Shown here in pieces: positions 17,705 to 26,359 of a DNA stretch of 64,000 nt (within the stretch, counting starts at the first letter, position 1; every line of letters starts with the position of its first letter). Location: contig CAJWVZ010000002.1 of the NCBI GenBank assembly GCA_913048385.1, positions 1 through 64,000 on the forward strand, given 5' to 3'. Made by a program: the position numbers and the translations under genes. Source of the DNA: an uncultured Gammaproteobacteria bacterium. Its GTDB lineage: Bacteria; Pseudomonadota; Gammaproteobacteria; Pseudomonadales; Pseudohongiellaceae. A model generated the notes under the pieces. That model did no database searches and had not been told where the DNA came from. It was given only the letters and a program-made list of their open reading frames with translations.

Positions 17705-19672
17705 TCAACCAAGATTTTTACGATAAAAATCCAGCTCCGCTGTAAGCGCATTAATTTGAGTTTTTGGATTTCTAAATCCATGTCCTTCATCTGGATATCG
17801 GATCAATTTAGTCCCTTTGTTTGTGAGCCTAAGTTTGTCGTAAAGGCTTACTGCTTGATTCAGGGGCACGACCTGATCCTTGTCTCCCTGCAGAATCAAG
17901 ACGGGCGCCTTAATTCGGTTTAGCCTATTCACTGGCGATCGTTCCTTATATCGGTCTATGGTCTCCGGATAAGGGCCGATTAAATTATCGAGATACCGCA
18001 GTTCAAATTTATGTGTGTCTTTAGCTAATAACTCTAAATCCGTCACACCGTAGTAGCTCACCCCCACAGAAAAAATATCAGAAGCCGCAAGGCTTGCTAA
18101 CACTAAATAGCCTCCAGCACTGCCCCCACGAATAACTATTCTGTTCGCATCCGCTCTTTTATTTTCTACCAGAAAACGCACGGCAGCGATGACGTCTTCA
18201 ACATCGACCACCCCCCATTCGAGGTAGAGTTCTCTCCTAAATTTCCGCCCATAACCAGAGGACCCGCGATGATTGATATCAGCCACAGCAAACCCGTTGC
18301 TTGTCCAGAACTGATGCAGCGGATTAAGACCCGAACGCGCAGTTCCGGTTGGCCCTCCATGCACGTTAACGATCAATGGAGGTACTTCGCCATTAGGTGC
18401 CTCAAAAGAGTGATTCTTTGGCGCATAAAATAAACCATAGGCTAAGGATCCAGACGAGCTTGGGAACTCAAAATGAGTTGGCTTTGAGATTATTTGAGGC
18501 GTCAATTCTCTGGGGACCGCACTTTCGAAGAGAATTTTTGGAGTATTGTCCTTTGTCTTTTCTAAACAATCATAGCTATAGATTGAAGGGTAATCGGAAT
18601 CCGTCGCGCCAAGATAAAAAACGACATTATCAACACAGAATACCCTTTCTAAAGATCCAAGGTCCGGATGTATCTCACAAACTTCCTTTGTGCATAAATT
18701 GAATTCACACAGCGACCATTTACAATTATTAATCTGGGAAAAAATAATTTTTTGTTGATTTAAAAAACTGTAATTATGACGTCCACTTTCCCATGGCGGC
18801 CCACACAACTCCCCTGGCCGTCTTATCACACTGGAACTGTTTTCAGCAGGGTTGTCTAAATTCACATTGTATTTTTGTAAATTCCAAAAGTTCTCACGGT
18901 CACATAAAAAATATAGCCCACCTTGATCGTCAAACAACGGTTGTAATTTTGAAGACTTACAACCCTCATCAACTTCAAGACTTTTAATAGGAAGGCCGGC
19001 ATCATCTAGCGCGATTAGTTGAATTTGAGTGTCGTCCCACGGCATATTTGGATGCGACCAAGAAACGAAAGCTAAAGTTTTGCTACAGGGTGACAGGCAT
19101 GGAGTCGCCACAAAATCGCTTTGATCAAATAATATAGATTGATGATCTGCTGAAACTGGAAACTTATCAGTCGACAAATCAATCCCGACTAACTGATTGA
19201 TCACACCGACTGCGTTCCCTTCGCTATTGCGATGATCCTCTCTAACCACGATGAGTCGGTTGTGACTTTCATCAAATATGAGATCGGAGTAACGCACTAG
19301 ACTCTTCGCACTAGAAGTAACCGCTTTAGGCTCAGAGATTACACGTGTTACTTGGTCGTAGGTCTGTTTATATATTTCTTGATCTGTAAAGTTGCAATAA
19401 AACACAGAAGTTTTGTCTGTTGTGAACGGAAAGCCACCGTATTCATGCACCCTACTCCTGACATTCATACCGACTGGCGATAACCGAATAACCAGTCCGT
19501 CCGAATGTCTAAACATTAACGCCTGAGAGTTTCCTGCAGAAGGATCAGAGAGGAGAAAAAGAACACCCCCGTTCCAAGGGAGCAAGTTACTAACTGCCTG
19601 CCTACCTGAAAATATCAGCTCAGGCGTGAGTGGTGAGATCCATTCCGAAAATTTTGCAACTTTAGTCTTCAT
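17705..19672 (-). CDS. S9 family prolyl-oligopeptidase-like serine peptidase
   Basis: Cytoplasmic enzyme of 655 residues with no signal peptide. The first 390 residues form a WD-like propeller, and the last 260 an alpha/beta hydrolase domain. The nucleophile is Ser518 in IRGGSAGGYLVLAS. Asp in LQGDKDQVVPLNQ and His in DEGHGFRNP complete the triad. NVHGGPTGTARSGLN and DINHRGSSGYGRKF are motifs of the acylaminoacyl-peptidase/dipeptidyl-aminopeptidase (S9C-like) branch. It likely trims oligopeptides. The small gene at 19695-19961 lies 22 bases upstream in the same direction and may be co-transcribed. Confidence 0.9.
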   Translation of the reverse strand: MKTKVAKFSEWISPLTPELIFSGRQAVSNLLPWNGGVLFLLSDPSAGNSQALMFRHSDGLVIRLSPVGMNVRSRVHEYGGFPFTTDKTSVFYCNFTDQEIYKQTYDQVTRVISEPKAVTSSAKSLVRYSDLIFDESHNRLIVVREDHRNSEGNAVGVINQLVGIDLSTDKFPVSADHQSILFDQSDFVATPCLSPCSKTLAFVSWSHPNMPWDDTQIQLIALDDAGLPIKSLEVDEGCKSSKLQPLFDDQGGLYFLCDRENFWNLQKYNVNLDNPAENSSSVIRRPGELCGPPWESGRHNYSFLNQQKIIFSQINNCKWSLCEFNLCTKEVCEIHPDLGSLERVFCVDNVVFYLGATDSDYPSIYSYDCLEKTKDNTPKILFESAVPRELTPQIISKPTHFEFPSSSGSLAYGLFYAPKNHSFEAPNGEVPPLIVNVHGGPTGTARSGLNPLHQFWTSNGFAVADINHRGSSGYGRKFRRELYLEWGVVDVEDVIAAVRFLVENKRADANRIVIRGGSAGGYLVLASLAASDIFSVGVSYYGVTDLELLAKDTHKFELRYLDNLIGPYPETIDRYKERSPVNRLNRIKAPVLILQGDKDQVVPLNQAVSLYDKLRLTNKGTKLIRYPDEGHGFRNPKTQINALTAELDFYRKNLG

Positions 19673-19694
19673 GGGTTCTTTACACTTTTCTCAA

Positions 19695-19961
19695 TTAGCT
19701 GAGAAGCTGGTGGTCAGGAGGTAATTTTTTTGAAATCCATATAGCTAGTTTATGTCGCATATTTTTCAGGCCAACGTCCTTATCCGCGAGTGGTTGCAAC
19801 AAACCGTCCTTCACCAAGAGGAGGTAGATCGCTCGGACTTTAGTATCCGCGTGGTCTGTTGCCTCAAATTGCCCCGCGCCACGTGCTTCTAGGTAACGAA
19901 CTCCCACTCGGATAGCTTCTTTTACTAACTCATTTTCATTCTTTATCTTTTTTATTTTCAT
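19695..19961 (-). CDS. Small conserved protein, probably DUF5062
   Basis: An 88-residue cytoplasmic protein from ATG 19961 (MKIKKIKNENELVKEAI). The frame extends to 19994, but the internal Met fits the family start better. GVRYLEARGAGQFEATDHAD, AIYLLLVKDGLLQPL and MRHKLAIWISKKLPPDH closely resemble what I recall of the DUF5062 proteins of Vibrio and Shewanella. No function is known for that family. It has no membrane segment or catalytic motif and is rich in Lys. It sits directly upstream of the S9 peptidase gene and downstream of the SLC13-type carrier. Confidence 0.7.
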   Translation of the reverse strand: MKIKKIKNENELVKEAIRVGVRYLEARGAGQFEATDHADTKVRAIYLLLVKDGLLQPLADKDVGLKNMRHKLAIWISKKLPPDHQLLS

Positions 19962-20052
19962 AATAGAAAGATAACCTAAAAACCAACCCTTCAAAACCTT
20001 GATTGCATTTTTTAAATACTATTCTCAGTAACCGACGGCCAATAAACTAAAA

Positions 20053-21828
20053 TTAAAGCGGCCAGAAAAAGAGCAGCGACGGCACAGCAACGGTTACAAT
20101 TATAATCTCAAGGGGTAACCCCATCTTCCAATAATCACCAAACTTATATCCGCCAGGACCCATGATTAGCGCATTATTTTGATGTCCGATGGGCGTAAGA
20201 AATGCGCAGGAAGCGCCAATCGCAATTGCCATCAAGAATGTGTCTGGATTCACGTTTAATGCTAAAGCAATATTATAGGCAATGGGCGCCATCAGAATAG
20301 CAGTGGCCGCATTATTCAGAACATCTGAAACCGTCATGGTGACTGTCAGTAAGATCACTAAAACAAGGAGCGGTGATAAATTGCCTGTGATTTTCAAAAT
20401 GACGTCAACTAACAACATCGTCGTTCCAGTAGTTTCCAGTGCCGCTCCAAGAGGGATCATTGCCCCGAGTAATATTACAATTGGCCAGTCAACTGCATCA
20501 TAAAACTCCCTCACTGGCACAATATTTAATACCGCCATTACAATAGTCACAATGCCAAGCGCAAGTTGAATAGGAACTATTCCGGCGGCCGTAGCTGCTA
20601 TCGCAATAAAAAAGCTGAGAAGCGCAGGAATCGCTTTCTTGCCTTTACTAAAAGCCAAGTCACGTTTCGCAAGCGGATAACAATCCATATTTACAATGGC
20701 GTCGGCAATAGCATCCACTCCTCCGTGCAACAACAAAACATCCCCAGCTTTTATTTCCATATTCCGTAATCGATTTCGATGCGTGGTCCCTGAGCGCGAA
20801 GCCGCTAACAAATTAATATCATATTTTCTATTAAAGCGAATTTGCGAAGGAGTTCGGCCTACGATGTTAGAGTTTGCTGTAACCACCACCTCAGAGGCGC
20901 ATGAGCCTTCCGAGTGAAGTATCTCTTGCTTCGCATTTTCAGCAGACAGCATTTGCAAATGATGCTCAGTCGCAAACTGATCTACCTCTTCGTGAGAACC
21001 CTGAAGAATAATTAGGTCGTTAAGCTCTACAACCTGATACCGGTGAACAACTGGCATTTTCTGTTGCTTCCGAATCATAGAAATCAGATCAATATTATCT
21101 TTACCCAACAACTTTCTTAACTCTCCAACTTTTTCTCCAAGAAAATCCGTTTCTTCGCAAACTCTCAACTCGAACAAATACTCTTCAACCTCAAAAACTT
21201 CCAAACCTGTAGCCTTCTTTCGAACCTTTACCAATCGCCACCCGAATAAAAGCATGAAAATAATTCCACCCAAAGCGATTAGCAATCCAGCGGGTGAAAA
21301 ATCAAACATTGCAAAAGGTTCTCCTGTCACCTCCTCGCGGTAATTCGCTATTAAAATATTCGGGGGCGTTCCAATCATCGTAACCAATCCCCCAAGTATC
21401 GAACCAAAGGATAAGGGCATAAGGACAGTCGCAGGCGAGCGACCGGCTTTCGCAGTAGACTGTATCGCTATCGGCATCAGTAATGCGAGAGCGCCAACAT
21501 TATTCATAAACATGGAAAGGGCAGCGGCAAGGAAAGTCAAAGTTGCAATATGAAGATAGGGTTGGGAGGACAAGGGTTCAATAAATTTTGCCACAAAATC
21601 TACCGCGCCAGATTTTGTCAATCCCGAGCTCGCTATGAGCACAATGACCACTGTCACCGTTGCGGGGTTTCCAAAACCTGAAAACAACTCCCCTTGAGGG
21701 ATCAAACCAAAAAGAGAAGCGACAAAAAGAGCCCCGAGGGCAACAATATCATATCGATATCGTCCCCAAACTAACATCAGCAAAAGTACAAACAAGATAC
21801 TAAGCAATATAATTTGCTGTTCGTTCAT
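20053..21828 (-). CDS. SLC13-type anion permease with central TrkA-C domains
   Basis: Inner-membrane carrier of 591 residues. Residues 1-200 hold about six membrane helices (GNPATVTVVIVLIASSGL, MIGTPPNILIANYREE), residues 210-385 are a soluble insert with two RCK_C/TrkA-C-like segments, and the remainder is a second membrane half repeating the motif as PIGHQNNALIMGPGGYKFGD. SDVLNNAATAILMAPIAYNI is the second helix-loop signature. SLC13/DASS carriers move sulfate, dicarboxylates or similar anions with sodium. Two sulfatase genes in the window make sulfate an attractive guess, but the sequence does not decide the substrate. Confidence 0.87.
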   Translation of the reverse strand: MNEQQIILLSILFVLLLMLVWGRYRYDIVALGALFVASLFGLIPQGELFSGFGNPATVTVVIVLIASSGLTKSGAVDFVAKFIEPLSSQPYLHIATLTFLAAALSMFMNNVGALALLMPIAIQSTAKAGRSPATVLMPLSFGSILGGLVTMIGTPPNILIANYREEVTGEPFAMFDFSPAGLLIALGGIIFMLLFGWRLVKVRKKATGLEVFEVEEYLFELRVCEETDFLGEKVGELRKLLGKDNIDLISMIRKQQKMPVVHRYQVVELNDLIILQGSHEEVDQFATEHHLQMLSAENAKQEILHSEGSCASEVVVTANSNIVGRTPSQIRFNRKYDINLLAASRSGTTHRNRLRNMEIKAGDVLLLHGGVDAIADAIVNMDCYPLAKRDLAFSKGKKAIPALLSFFIAIAATAAGIVPIQLALGIVTIVMAVLNIVPVREFYDAVDWPIVILLGAMIPLGAALETTGTTMLLVDVILKITGNLSPLLVLVILLTVTMTVSDVLNNAATAILMAPIAYNIALALNVNPDTFLMAIAIGASCAFLTPIGHQNNALIMGPGGYKFGDYWKMGLPLEIIIVTVAVPSLLFFWPL

Positions 21829-21947
21829 TTTATACCTGCCAATGGAATTGAGAGATAGAATTATAATCGCTCAAAACCAAGAAACAACAAGAAGAAAAGA
21901 CAGGACCGTCAGCGCAGTTAATTCATCCCGCATTTAAATCAGCGGGA

Positions 21948-22469
21948 CTAGCGATGCTGAGCTTTTTGCAATAATTCAGTTTTGTAACCAAACGATTCGA
22001 CTAAATTAACCATTCGATTATAGTCCTCTTCAGAAATCTGAGGAGTGCGAGCCATTATCCAAGCATAGTCCCGACGATTGCGTCCAATAATTACTTGATC
22101 ATAGTCTTCATTTAAGTAGACCACTCTGTAATCGGCTTTGATAGGCCAAACAAATTGCATTCCCCATACAGCATTCCCACTGCCGGCCGTGACAAATCCT
22201 TTCGGGCGATAAACTTTCTGTTTCCCATCAAAACCGCCAGCGTTAAACGAAAACGTCGTAGCGATAGTTCCATCCGAATTGATTTGATAGGACTCAACGG
22301 GGTTGTAAGCATTTTTTTCTAGAAATGTCGGAATGTTTGCAATAACGTACCAGTCACCCATGAAGCGCTCGAGGTCAACATAATCGACTGGAGTTATTGG
22401 CTTGAGATTCGAGCACGCTCCAAAGAGGAAAGAGGCTAGAATCAAAACAAGACTTCGTAACTTCATCAT
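21948..22469 (-). CDS. blc: Outer-membrane lipocalin
   Basis: Bacterial lipocalin of 173 residues. The signal peptide ends with the lipobox LFGAC (Cys at about residue 19), so it should be lipid-anchored. The lipocalin signature is FMGDWYVIANIPTFLE, with VYLNEDYDQVIIGRNRRDYA and WIMARTPQISEEDYNRMV as the later conserved strands and helix. Blc binds lysophospholipids and fatty acids and is linked to envelope stress in Escherichia coli. It is monocistronic here as far as can be seen, downstream of the molybdenum hydroxylase genes with a hairpin between them. Confidence 0.93.
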   Translation of the reverse strand: MMKLRSLVLILASFLFGACSNLKPITPVDYVDLERFMGDWYVIANIPTFLEKNAYNPVESYQINSDGTIATTFSFNAGGFDGKQKVYRPKGFVTAGSGNAVWGMQFVWPIKADYRVVYLNEDYDQVIIGRNRRDYAWIMARTPQISEEDYNRMVNLVESFGYKTELLQKAQHR

Positions 22470-22533
22470 TGCACCCTAATCAATCTGTGAGCCACTAAAA
22501 AAAACAATAAACCACTGCGCCTGAATATAGACA

Positions 22534-22555
22534 TTCACTTGCGGCTCCAAGTGAA
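22534..22555 (-). terminator. Hairpin between the molybdenum hydroxylase and blc genes
   Basis: TTCACTTG and CAAGTGAA form a perfect eight-pair stem with a six-base loop, 48 bases after the stop of the gene at 22603-24867. The run that follows on the minus strand (TGTCTATATTC) is only modestly T-rich, so this is a weak or non-classical terminator. Confidence 0.4.
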
Positions 22556-22602
22556 GGTTACTCCTCAATCAACGCCACCGAAATGCAAGAAAATTCCCTA
22601 AA

Positions 22603-24867
22603 TCAACTCGCGACACCATCCTCTTCCACTAAGTAATTCAAATCAAAATTATTCAGAGGTAACAGGCGCACTCTTATCCCTGTCGCATCAAAGACCGCGT
22701 TAGCCACCGCAGGAGCAATCCCCGGTGTCCCCGGCTCTCCTGCGCCACCAATATCGTGCCCGCTATTAATGATGTGCGTCTCAATCATTGGAGAATCATC
22801 CATTCTGATGGACTCATAATCATTAAAATTTCCTTGAACAACAGCACCATCCTCGATTGAAATTTCTCCGTACATTGCAGCTGTCAGCCCATAAATTATT
22901 CCTGACTCAATTTGAGCGGAAAGCCCATCTGGCGCGACCGCAAGCCCAGGATCTATGGCAGCGACTACTCGGTCGACAGCAATTTTTCCGTTGGTGACAG
23001 TAACTTCGACAACTTGAGCGACGATCGATCCAAATGACTCTTGCAGTGAAATTCCACGACCGCGCCCTTCAGGTAAGGGATCACTCCATTGAGCCTCATC
23101 AGCCACTTTCGAGAGAACTGCCAAATGCCGAGGTTTGTTATTTAGCAAGTTCGCTCTAAACTCAAATGGGTCTTTTTTCGCCGCATGAGCTGCCTCATCA
23201 ATAAAAGATTCGGTGAAAAACCCATGTTGAGAATGGTCCACACTCCGCCAAGCACCAAACGGAACATGCGTCGGACTGCTAACGTAACCGATGTCCTGGG
23301 TAGGAACGGAATAAGGAATCAGGGGAGCTTCGACAGGCTCGTTCTTATTGGTATAGGTATTCGACCAACCGATAAGATTGTCGTCCTGATCAAAGGCCGC
23401 GCGAAACCTACTTTTTACCGCAGGCCTGTAGAAATCTTGCCGCACATCCTCTTCCCTTGACCAAATGAGCTGCACGGGAGCACCAACAACACTCGAAATA
23501 TGAGCAACTTGTAAGGCATAATCTGGAACGGACTTCCTGCCGAAACCCCCGCCCATGACGTGATTATGCAATGTTACCTTTTCAGAATCTAACCCCAAAC
23601 TATCAGCAACTGCCCTCCTGAAGCCCAACGGATTCTGGCAACCCACCCAAATTTCGGCTTGACCGTCTCTTACATCAGCCGTCGCATTGAGAGGCTCCAT
23701 ACATGTGTGCGCCAAAAACGGAACATTGTAATCAGCATCTATCACCTTCGCAGCCCCAGCAAATATTGCGTCCGCGTCGCCCAGCGATACATCGCCCTGT
23801 CGCTCTGTTCCAGCAGATAGGTCTTTATCGAATTGCGAGAATATAGTCTCACTCGACACCGTTTCATAACCGACTTCACTCCACTGGACATTAATCTGTC
23901 GAAGGGCCTTGCTAGCAGACCAATAGCTATCAGCCACGACCGCCACAGTCTCCCCCGCAGTGAAACCTCCCACCATTGTGCTGTACGAGGCTGAAGGAAT
24001 AACGAGGACCTCATGAACACCAGCAACGTTCCGAGCATCTTTGTCTTCCAAACTAACTACCGTTCCGCCCGGCACAGGTGATCGAAGGACTGTCGCATAG
24101 AGCATGCCTGGGAGAATTACGTCCATAGCAAACTTGGCAGAACCGTCAACCTTTGAGGGAATATCTCGTCTAGGCACGAACTGACCAACAATCTTGTAGT
24201 CCTCTGGCTTTTTAAACGACGGAGTGTAAGAAGGAGTCATAGCTGCCACCTCGTTAACAAAGGCAGAAAAAGGCTCTTTTCTCGAGGATCGCCCGTGAAC
24301 GAGGAAGCTCTTTTCAGCCATTACCTCTCCAACAGGAACGCCCCACGCTTCAGCTGCTGCGCGCTCAAGCATTTCACGCGTAGCCGCGCCAGCAACTCTC
24401 ATGCTCAAAATTCCTGACGTGCGCACGCTCATGCTTCCACCGGTGATCTGCATGTCTAAGGAATCTGCTACTCCCATCATGGCTCCATCAATCGACGGTA
24501 TGAGAATTTTCGGAAAGTCTATTCCTGTCAGAAGATATGTTCGGCCCAAAGAATAATTTGCGTACTCGCCAAGAGCCGGCGCTTCTTCAACATTGACCTG
24601 ATCCCAATCCGCCTCGAGCTCCTCAGCTAACATCTGACCCAGCGCCGTGTGGACTCCCTGCCCCATTTCCGAATGCGGAATCATCGCCGTCACCACATTA
24701 TCCTTACCAATTTTGACATAAGTGTGAACGAGTTTACCGCCCTCTGTCCCAACCTTAGCCGCTAAATCCTTAACCTGATTGCCTGGTCGCATAGCGACAC
24801 CGATGAGCACTCCACCGCCAGCCACTGCACTTGTTGTTAGAAACGCCCGTCGAGTCCATTTAGACAT
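22603..24867 (-). CDS. Molybdopterin-binding large subunit, isoquinoline 1-oxidoreductase/xanthine dehydrogenase family
   Basis: Large subunit of 754 residues of a periplasmic molybdenum hydroxylase. The start is ATG 24867, with GGAGGTG ahead of it and an eight-base overlap with the small-subunit gene; the open frame runs further upstream inside that gene but has no matching site. The N-terminus [16 protein letters not shown] is a Tat signal. [28 protein letters not shown] and [16 protein letters not shown] are molybdopterin-site motifs of the IorB type. These enzymes hydroxylate N-heterocycles or oxidise aldehydes and often pass electrons to a c-type cytochrome. One is encoded at 27980 on the opposite strand. 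Substrate unknown. Confidence 0.9.
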   Translation of the reverse strand: MSKWTRRAFLTTSAVAGGGVLIGVAMRPGNQVKDLAAKVGTEGGKLVHTYVKIGKDNVVTAMIPHSEMGQGVHTALGQMLAEELEADWDQVNVEEAPALGEYANYSLGRTYLLTGIDFPKILIPSIDGAMMGVADSLDMQITGGSMSVRTSGILSMRVAGAATREMLERAAAEAWGVPVGEVMAEKSFLVHGRSSRKEPFSAFVNEVAAMTPSYTPSFKKPEDYKIVGQFVPRRDIPSKVDGSAKFAMDVILPGMLYATVLRSPVPGGTVVSLEDKDARNVAGVHEVLVIPSASYSTMVGGFTAGETVAVVADSYWSASKALRQINVQWSEVGYETVSSETIFSQFDKDLSAGTERQGDVSLGDADAIFAGAAKVIDADYNVPFLAHTCMEPLNATADVRDGQAEIWVGCQNPLGFRRAVADSLGLDSEKVTLHNHVMGGGFGRKSVPDYALQVAHISSVVGAPVQLIWSREEDVRQDFYRPAVKSRFRAAFDQDDNLIGWSNTYTNKNEPVEAPLIPYSVPTQDIGYVSSPTHVPFGAWRSVDHSQHGFFTESFIDEAAHAAKKDPFEFRANLLNNKPRHLAVLSKVADEAQWSDPLPEGRGRGISLQESFGSIVAQVVEVTVTNGKIAVDRVVAAIDPGLAVAPDGLSAQIESGIIYGLTAAMYGEISIEDGAVVQGNFNDYESIRMDDSPMIETHIINSGHDIGGAGEPGTPGIAPAVANAVFDATGIRVRLLPLNNFDLNYLVEEDGVAS

Positions 24868-25366
24868 GGTCCACCTCCGCGACATTGTAAAACAACTCCT
24901 CGTCTGTATTCGCAACATCAACTGATTTGATCGCCGTTCGGATACGGCCATACATACCACACCGACAAATATTTCCTCTAAGAGCCGAATCAATTTCTCC
25001 GTCGGTTGGCTGAGGAGAGCGAGCCAATAACGCCGAGGCTGCCATAATCTGACCTGACTGGCAGTAACCGCATTGAGGGACTTGGTGCTCAACCCACGCT
25101 TGTTGGACTGGGTGTAATTCTCCGGAGGCAGATGAAAGCCCCTCGATTGTGGTAACTTCTTTTCCTTCCACGCTCGAAATCGGGGTTAGGCACGAGCGTA
25201 TCGCCTGACCGTCGAGGTGGACCGTGCATGCTCCGCATTGTCCGATTCCGCAACCAAACTTAGTCCCCGACAAGGACAATTGCTCCCGAATAACCCAAAG
25301 TAACGGTTTTGAAGGATCGACATCAACCGACCGTTCAATCCCGTTTATAAAAAAAGAAGTACTCAT
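24860..25366 (-). CDS. 2Fe-2S small subunit of the molybdenum hydroxylase
   Basis: A 168-residue IorA-type subunit with two [2Fe-2S] clusters. The plant-type ferredoxin cluster is bound by [16 protein letters not shown] plus a following Cys in AIRSCLTP. The second all-helical cluster is bound by [12 protein letters not shown] and [12 protein letters not shown]. It carries electrons from the molybdenum site of the large subunit to the external acceptor. It has no signal peptide and would be co-exported with the Tat-tagged partner, as is usual for this family. The stop codon overlaps the large-subunit start by eight bases. Confidence 0.93.
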   Translation of the reverse strand: MSTSFFINGIERSVDVDPSKPLLWVIREQLSLSGTKFGCGIGQCGACTVHLDGQAIRSCLTPISSVEGKEVTTIEGLSSASGELHPVQQAWVEHQVPQCGYCQSGQIMAASALLARSPQPTDGEIDSALRGNICRCGMYGRIRTAIKSVDVANTDEELFYNVAEVDHV

Positions 25367-25708
25367 AATTGTCTCCGGTTGTTAGAACTCCGAGCCTCAC
25401 CAAAAAACCGAACCTCATCGAATCGGTCGGAGGAGTTAACGCCCTTTGGGGTCAAAAAGTTTCCTGAGGCGTTCGCACGAGATTTGCTCGAATTCTGCGA
25501 TTGCGGGTTTACCCGTCTTTTTATATGTGTGGAGCCTGATTCTCTCACATTTCCGTCCGGTTTGTTAGAGTAGAGACGAAACGTAGCGATCGACAGCGAG
25601 GATGTTGATACTGAAATATTTAATTGACAAGAGAGCATGCCACCAGATTTAATTAATCTTAAATTTTCTGTCTTGATCTATTCATAGACCTCAACCGTAT
25701 GCATCATC
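25367..25708. other. Divergent intergenic region with no gene recognised
   Basis: These 342 bases separate the molybdenum hydroxylase genes (leftward) from the small membrane-protein genes (rightward), so promoters for both should lie here. Open frames cover it on both strands, but they have no ribosome-binding site or recognisable protein features. I could not place a convincing promoter or operator. Confidence 0.5.
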
Positions 25709-25927
25709 GTGAACACAGAAGAAACTCAAAGAAAACCATGGCAAGCGATCGCAATATTTACCGGCATAGGGTTGATTGTCGTGTCCTGTGTATTATCTTT
25801 GGCAACAGCTGCTGGGCTCTTTGCGATTGATACTTTTGAATTTGTTGGTCATTCAGGTCTAAGATCCCTAGCGGGTTTGGCAGTTGGTGGCTGCGTCACG
25901 GCAGCAATCGGATTCTGGGACGAATAA
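25709..25927 (+). CDS. Small two-helix membrane protein
   Basis: A 72-residue protein starting at GTG 25709. Two hydrophobic segments, about residues 14-36 (IAIFTGIGLIVVSCVLSLAT) and 48-67, suggest a hairpin in the inner membrane with a short acidic tail. No clear Shine-Dalgarno is visible, so the start is uncertain. It is followed after 11 bases by another tiny membrane protein and then a third; together they look like one operon ahead of the flavin amine oxidase. I do not recognise the family. Confidence 0.55.
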   Translation: MNTEETQRKPWQAIAIFTGIGLIVVSCVLSLATAAGLFAIDTFEFVGHSGLRSLAGLAVGGCVTAAIGFWDE

Positions 25928-25938
25928 AAGGAATTAAT

Positions 25939-26118
25939 ATGTTTAAAAAGTCAGATCAGTTTATTTTATTGGCGGTTGCCATCTCTTTTGCGGTGTCTGG
26001 ATTCTTATGGTTTTCTGGACAGAGGGAAGAGGGTTTATTTACAGCGGTTTGGGTTCCATCGATATTATGCTTCGGCATTTACTTCAAGCTAGTAACCTTA
26101 AACGGGCAAAGGAAATGA
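25939..26118 (+). CDS. Tiny two-helix membrane protein (59 residues)
   Basis: ATG 25939 is preceded by AAAAGGAATTAAT, a good ribosome-binding site. The product has two hydrophobic stretches, around residues 8-25 (FILLAVAISFAVSGFLWF) and 35-51 (LFTAVWVPSILCFGIYF), joined by a short GQREEG loop, and a basic tail NGQRK. The stop codon overlaps the next start in an ATGA, which indicates translational coupling. Not recognised as a known family. Residue composition and length are typical of small membrane regulators or subunits. Confidence 0.6.
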   Translation: MFKKSDQFILLAVAISFAVSGFLWFSGQREEGLFTAVWVPSILCFGIYFKLVTLNGQRK

Positions 26119-26246
26119 GCACTACCATACTACTCGGCGTCGCTTTCGCAGTTTTTACTTTGATGATGACTGGCCTCGTATTAACGATGAGAGAATTCCA
26201 GCAAATGGAAGACCCCCAGTCGCGTAAAGGTTCTGACATAAATTAG
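26115..26246 (+). CDS. Tiny single-helix membrane protein (43 residues)
   Basis: The start ATG 26115 overlaps the preceding stop codon by four bases (ATGA). A longer frame begins at 26007, but it overlaps the 59-residue gene and lacks a ribosome-binding site. One membrane helix (about residues 4-24, ILLGVAFAVFTLMMTGLVLT) is followed by a polar tail MREFQQMEDPQSRKGSD. The family is not recognised. It ends about 110 bases before the flavin amine oxidase gene. Confidence 0.5.
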   Translation: MSTTILLGVAFAVFTLMMTGLVLTMREFQQMEDPQSRKGSDIN

Positions 26247-26359
26247 AAACTTTACGGCGAAACTTGCGGGAAACCGGCCCTATGATTAACCTTATGACAA
26301 AACGTCGTCAGCGATAACTACGATCCTGATTTTGTTGCTATTGAGGTTTGGGACTTATT

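Noticed and set aside
25363-25638. A 91-codon open frame on the minus strand and a 64-codon frame on the plus strand in the same region
   Set aside because: Neither has a ribosome-binding site, membrane or domain features, and each overlaps the other on the opposite strand; they look like chance frames in a divergent promoter region.
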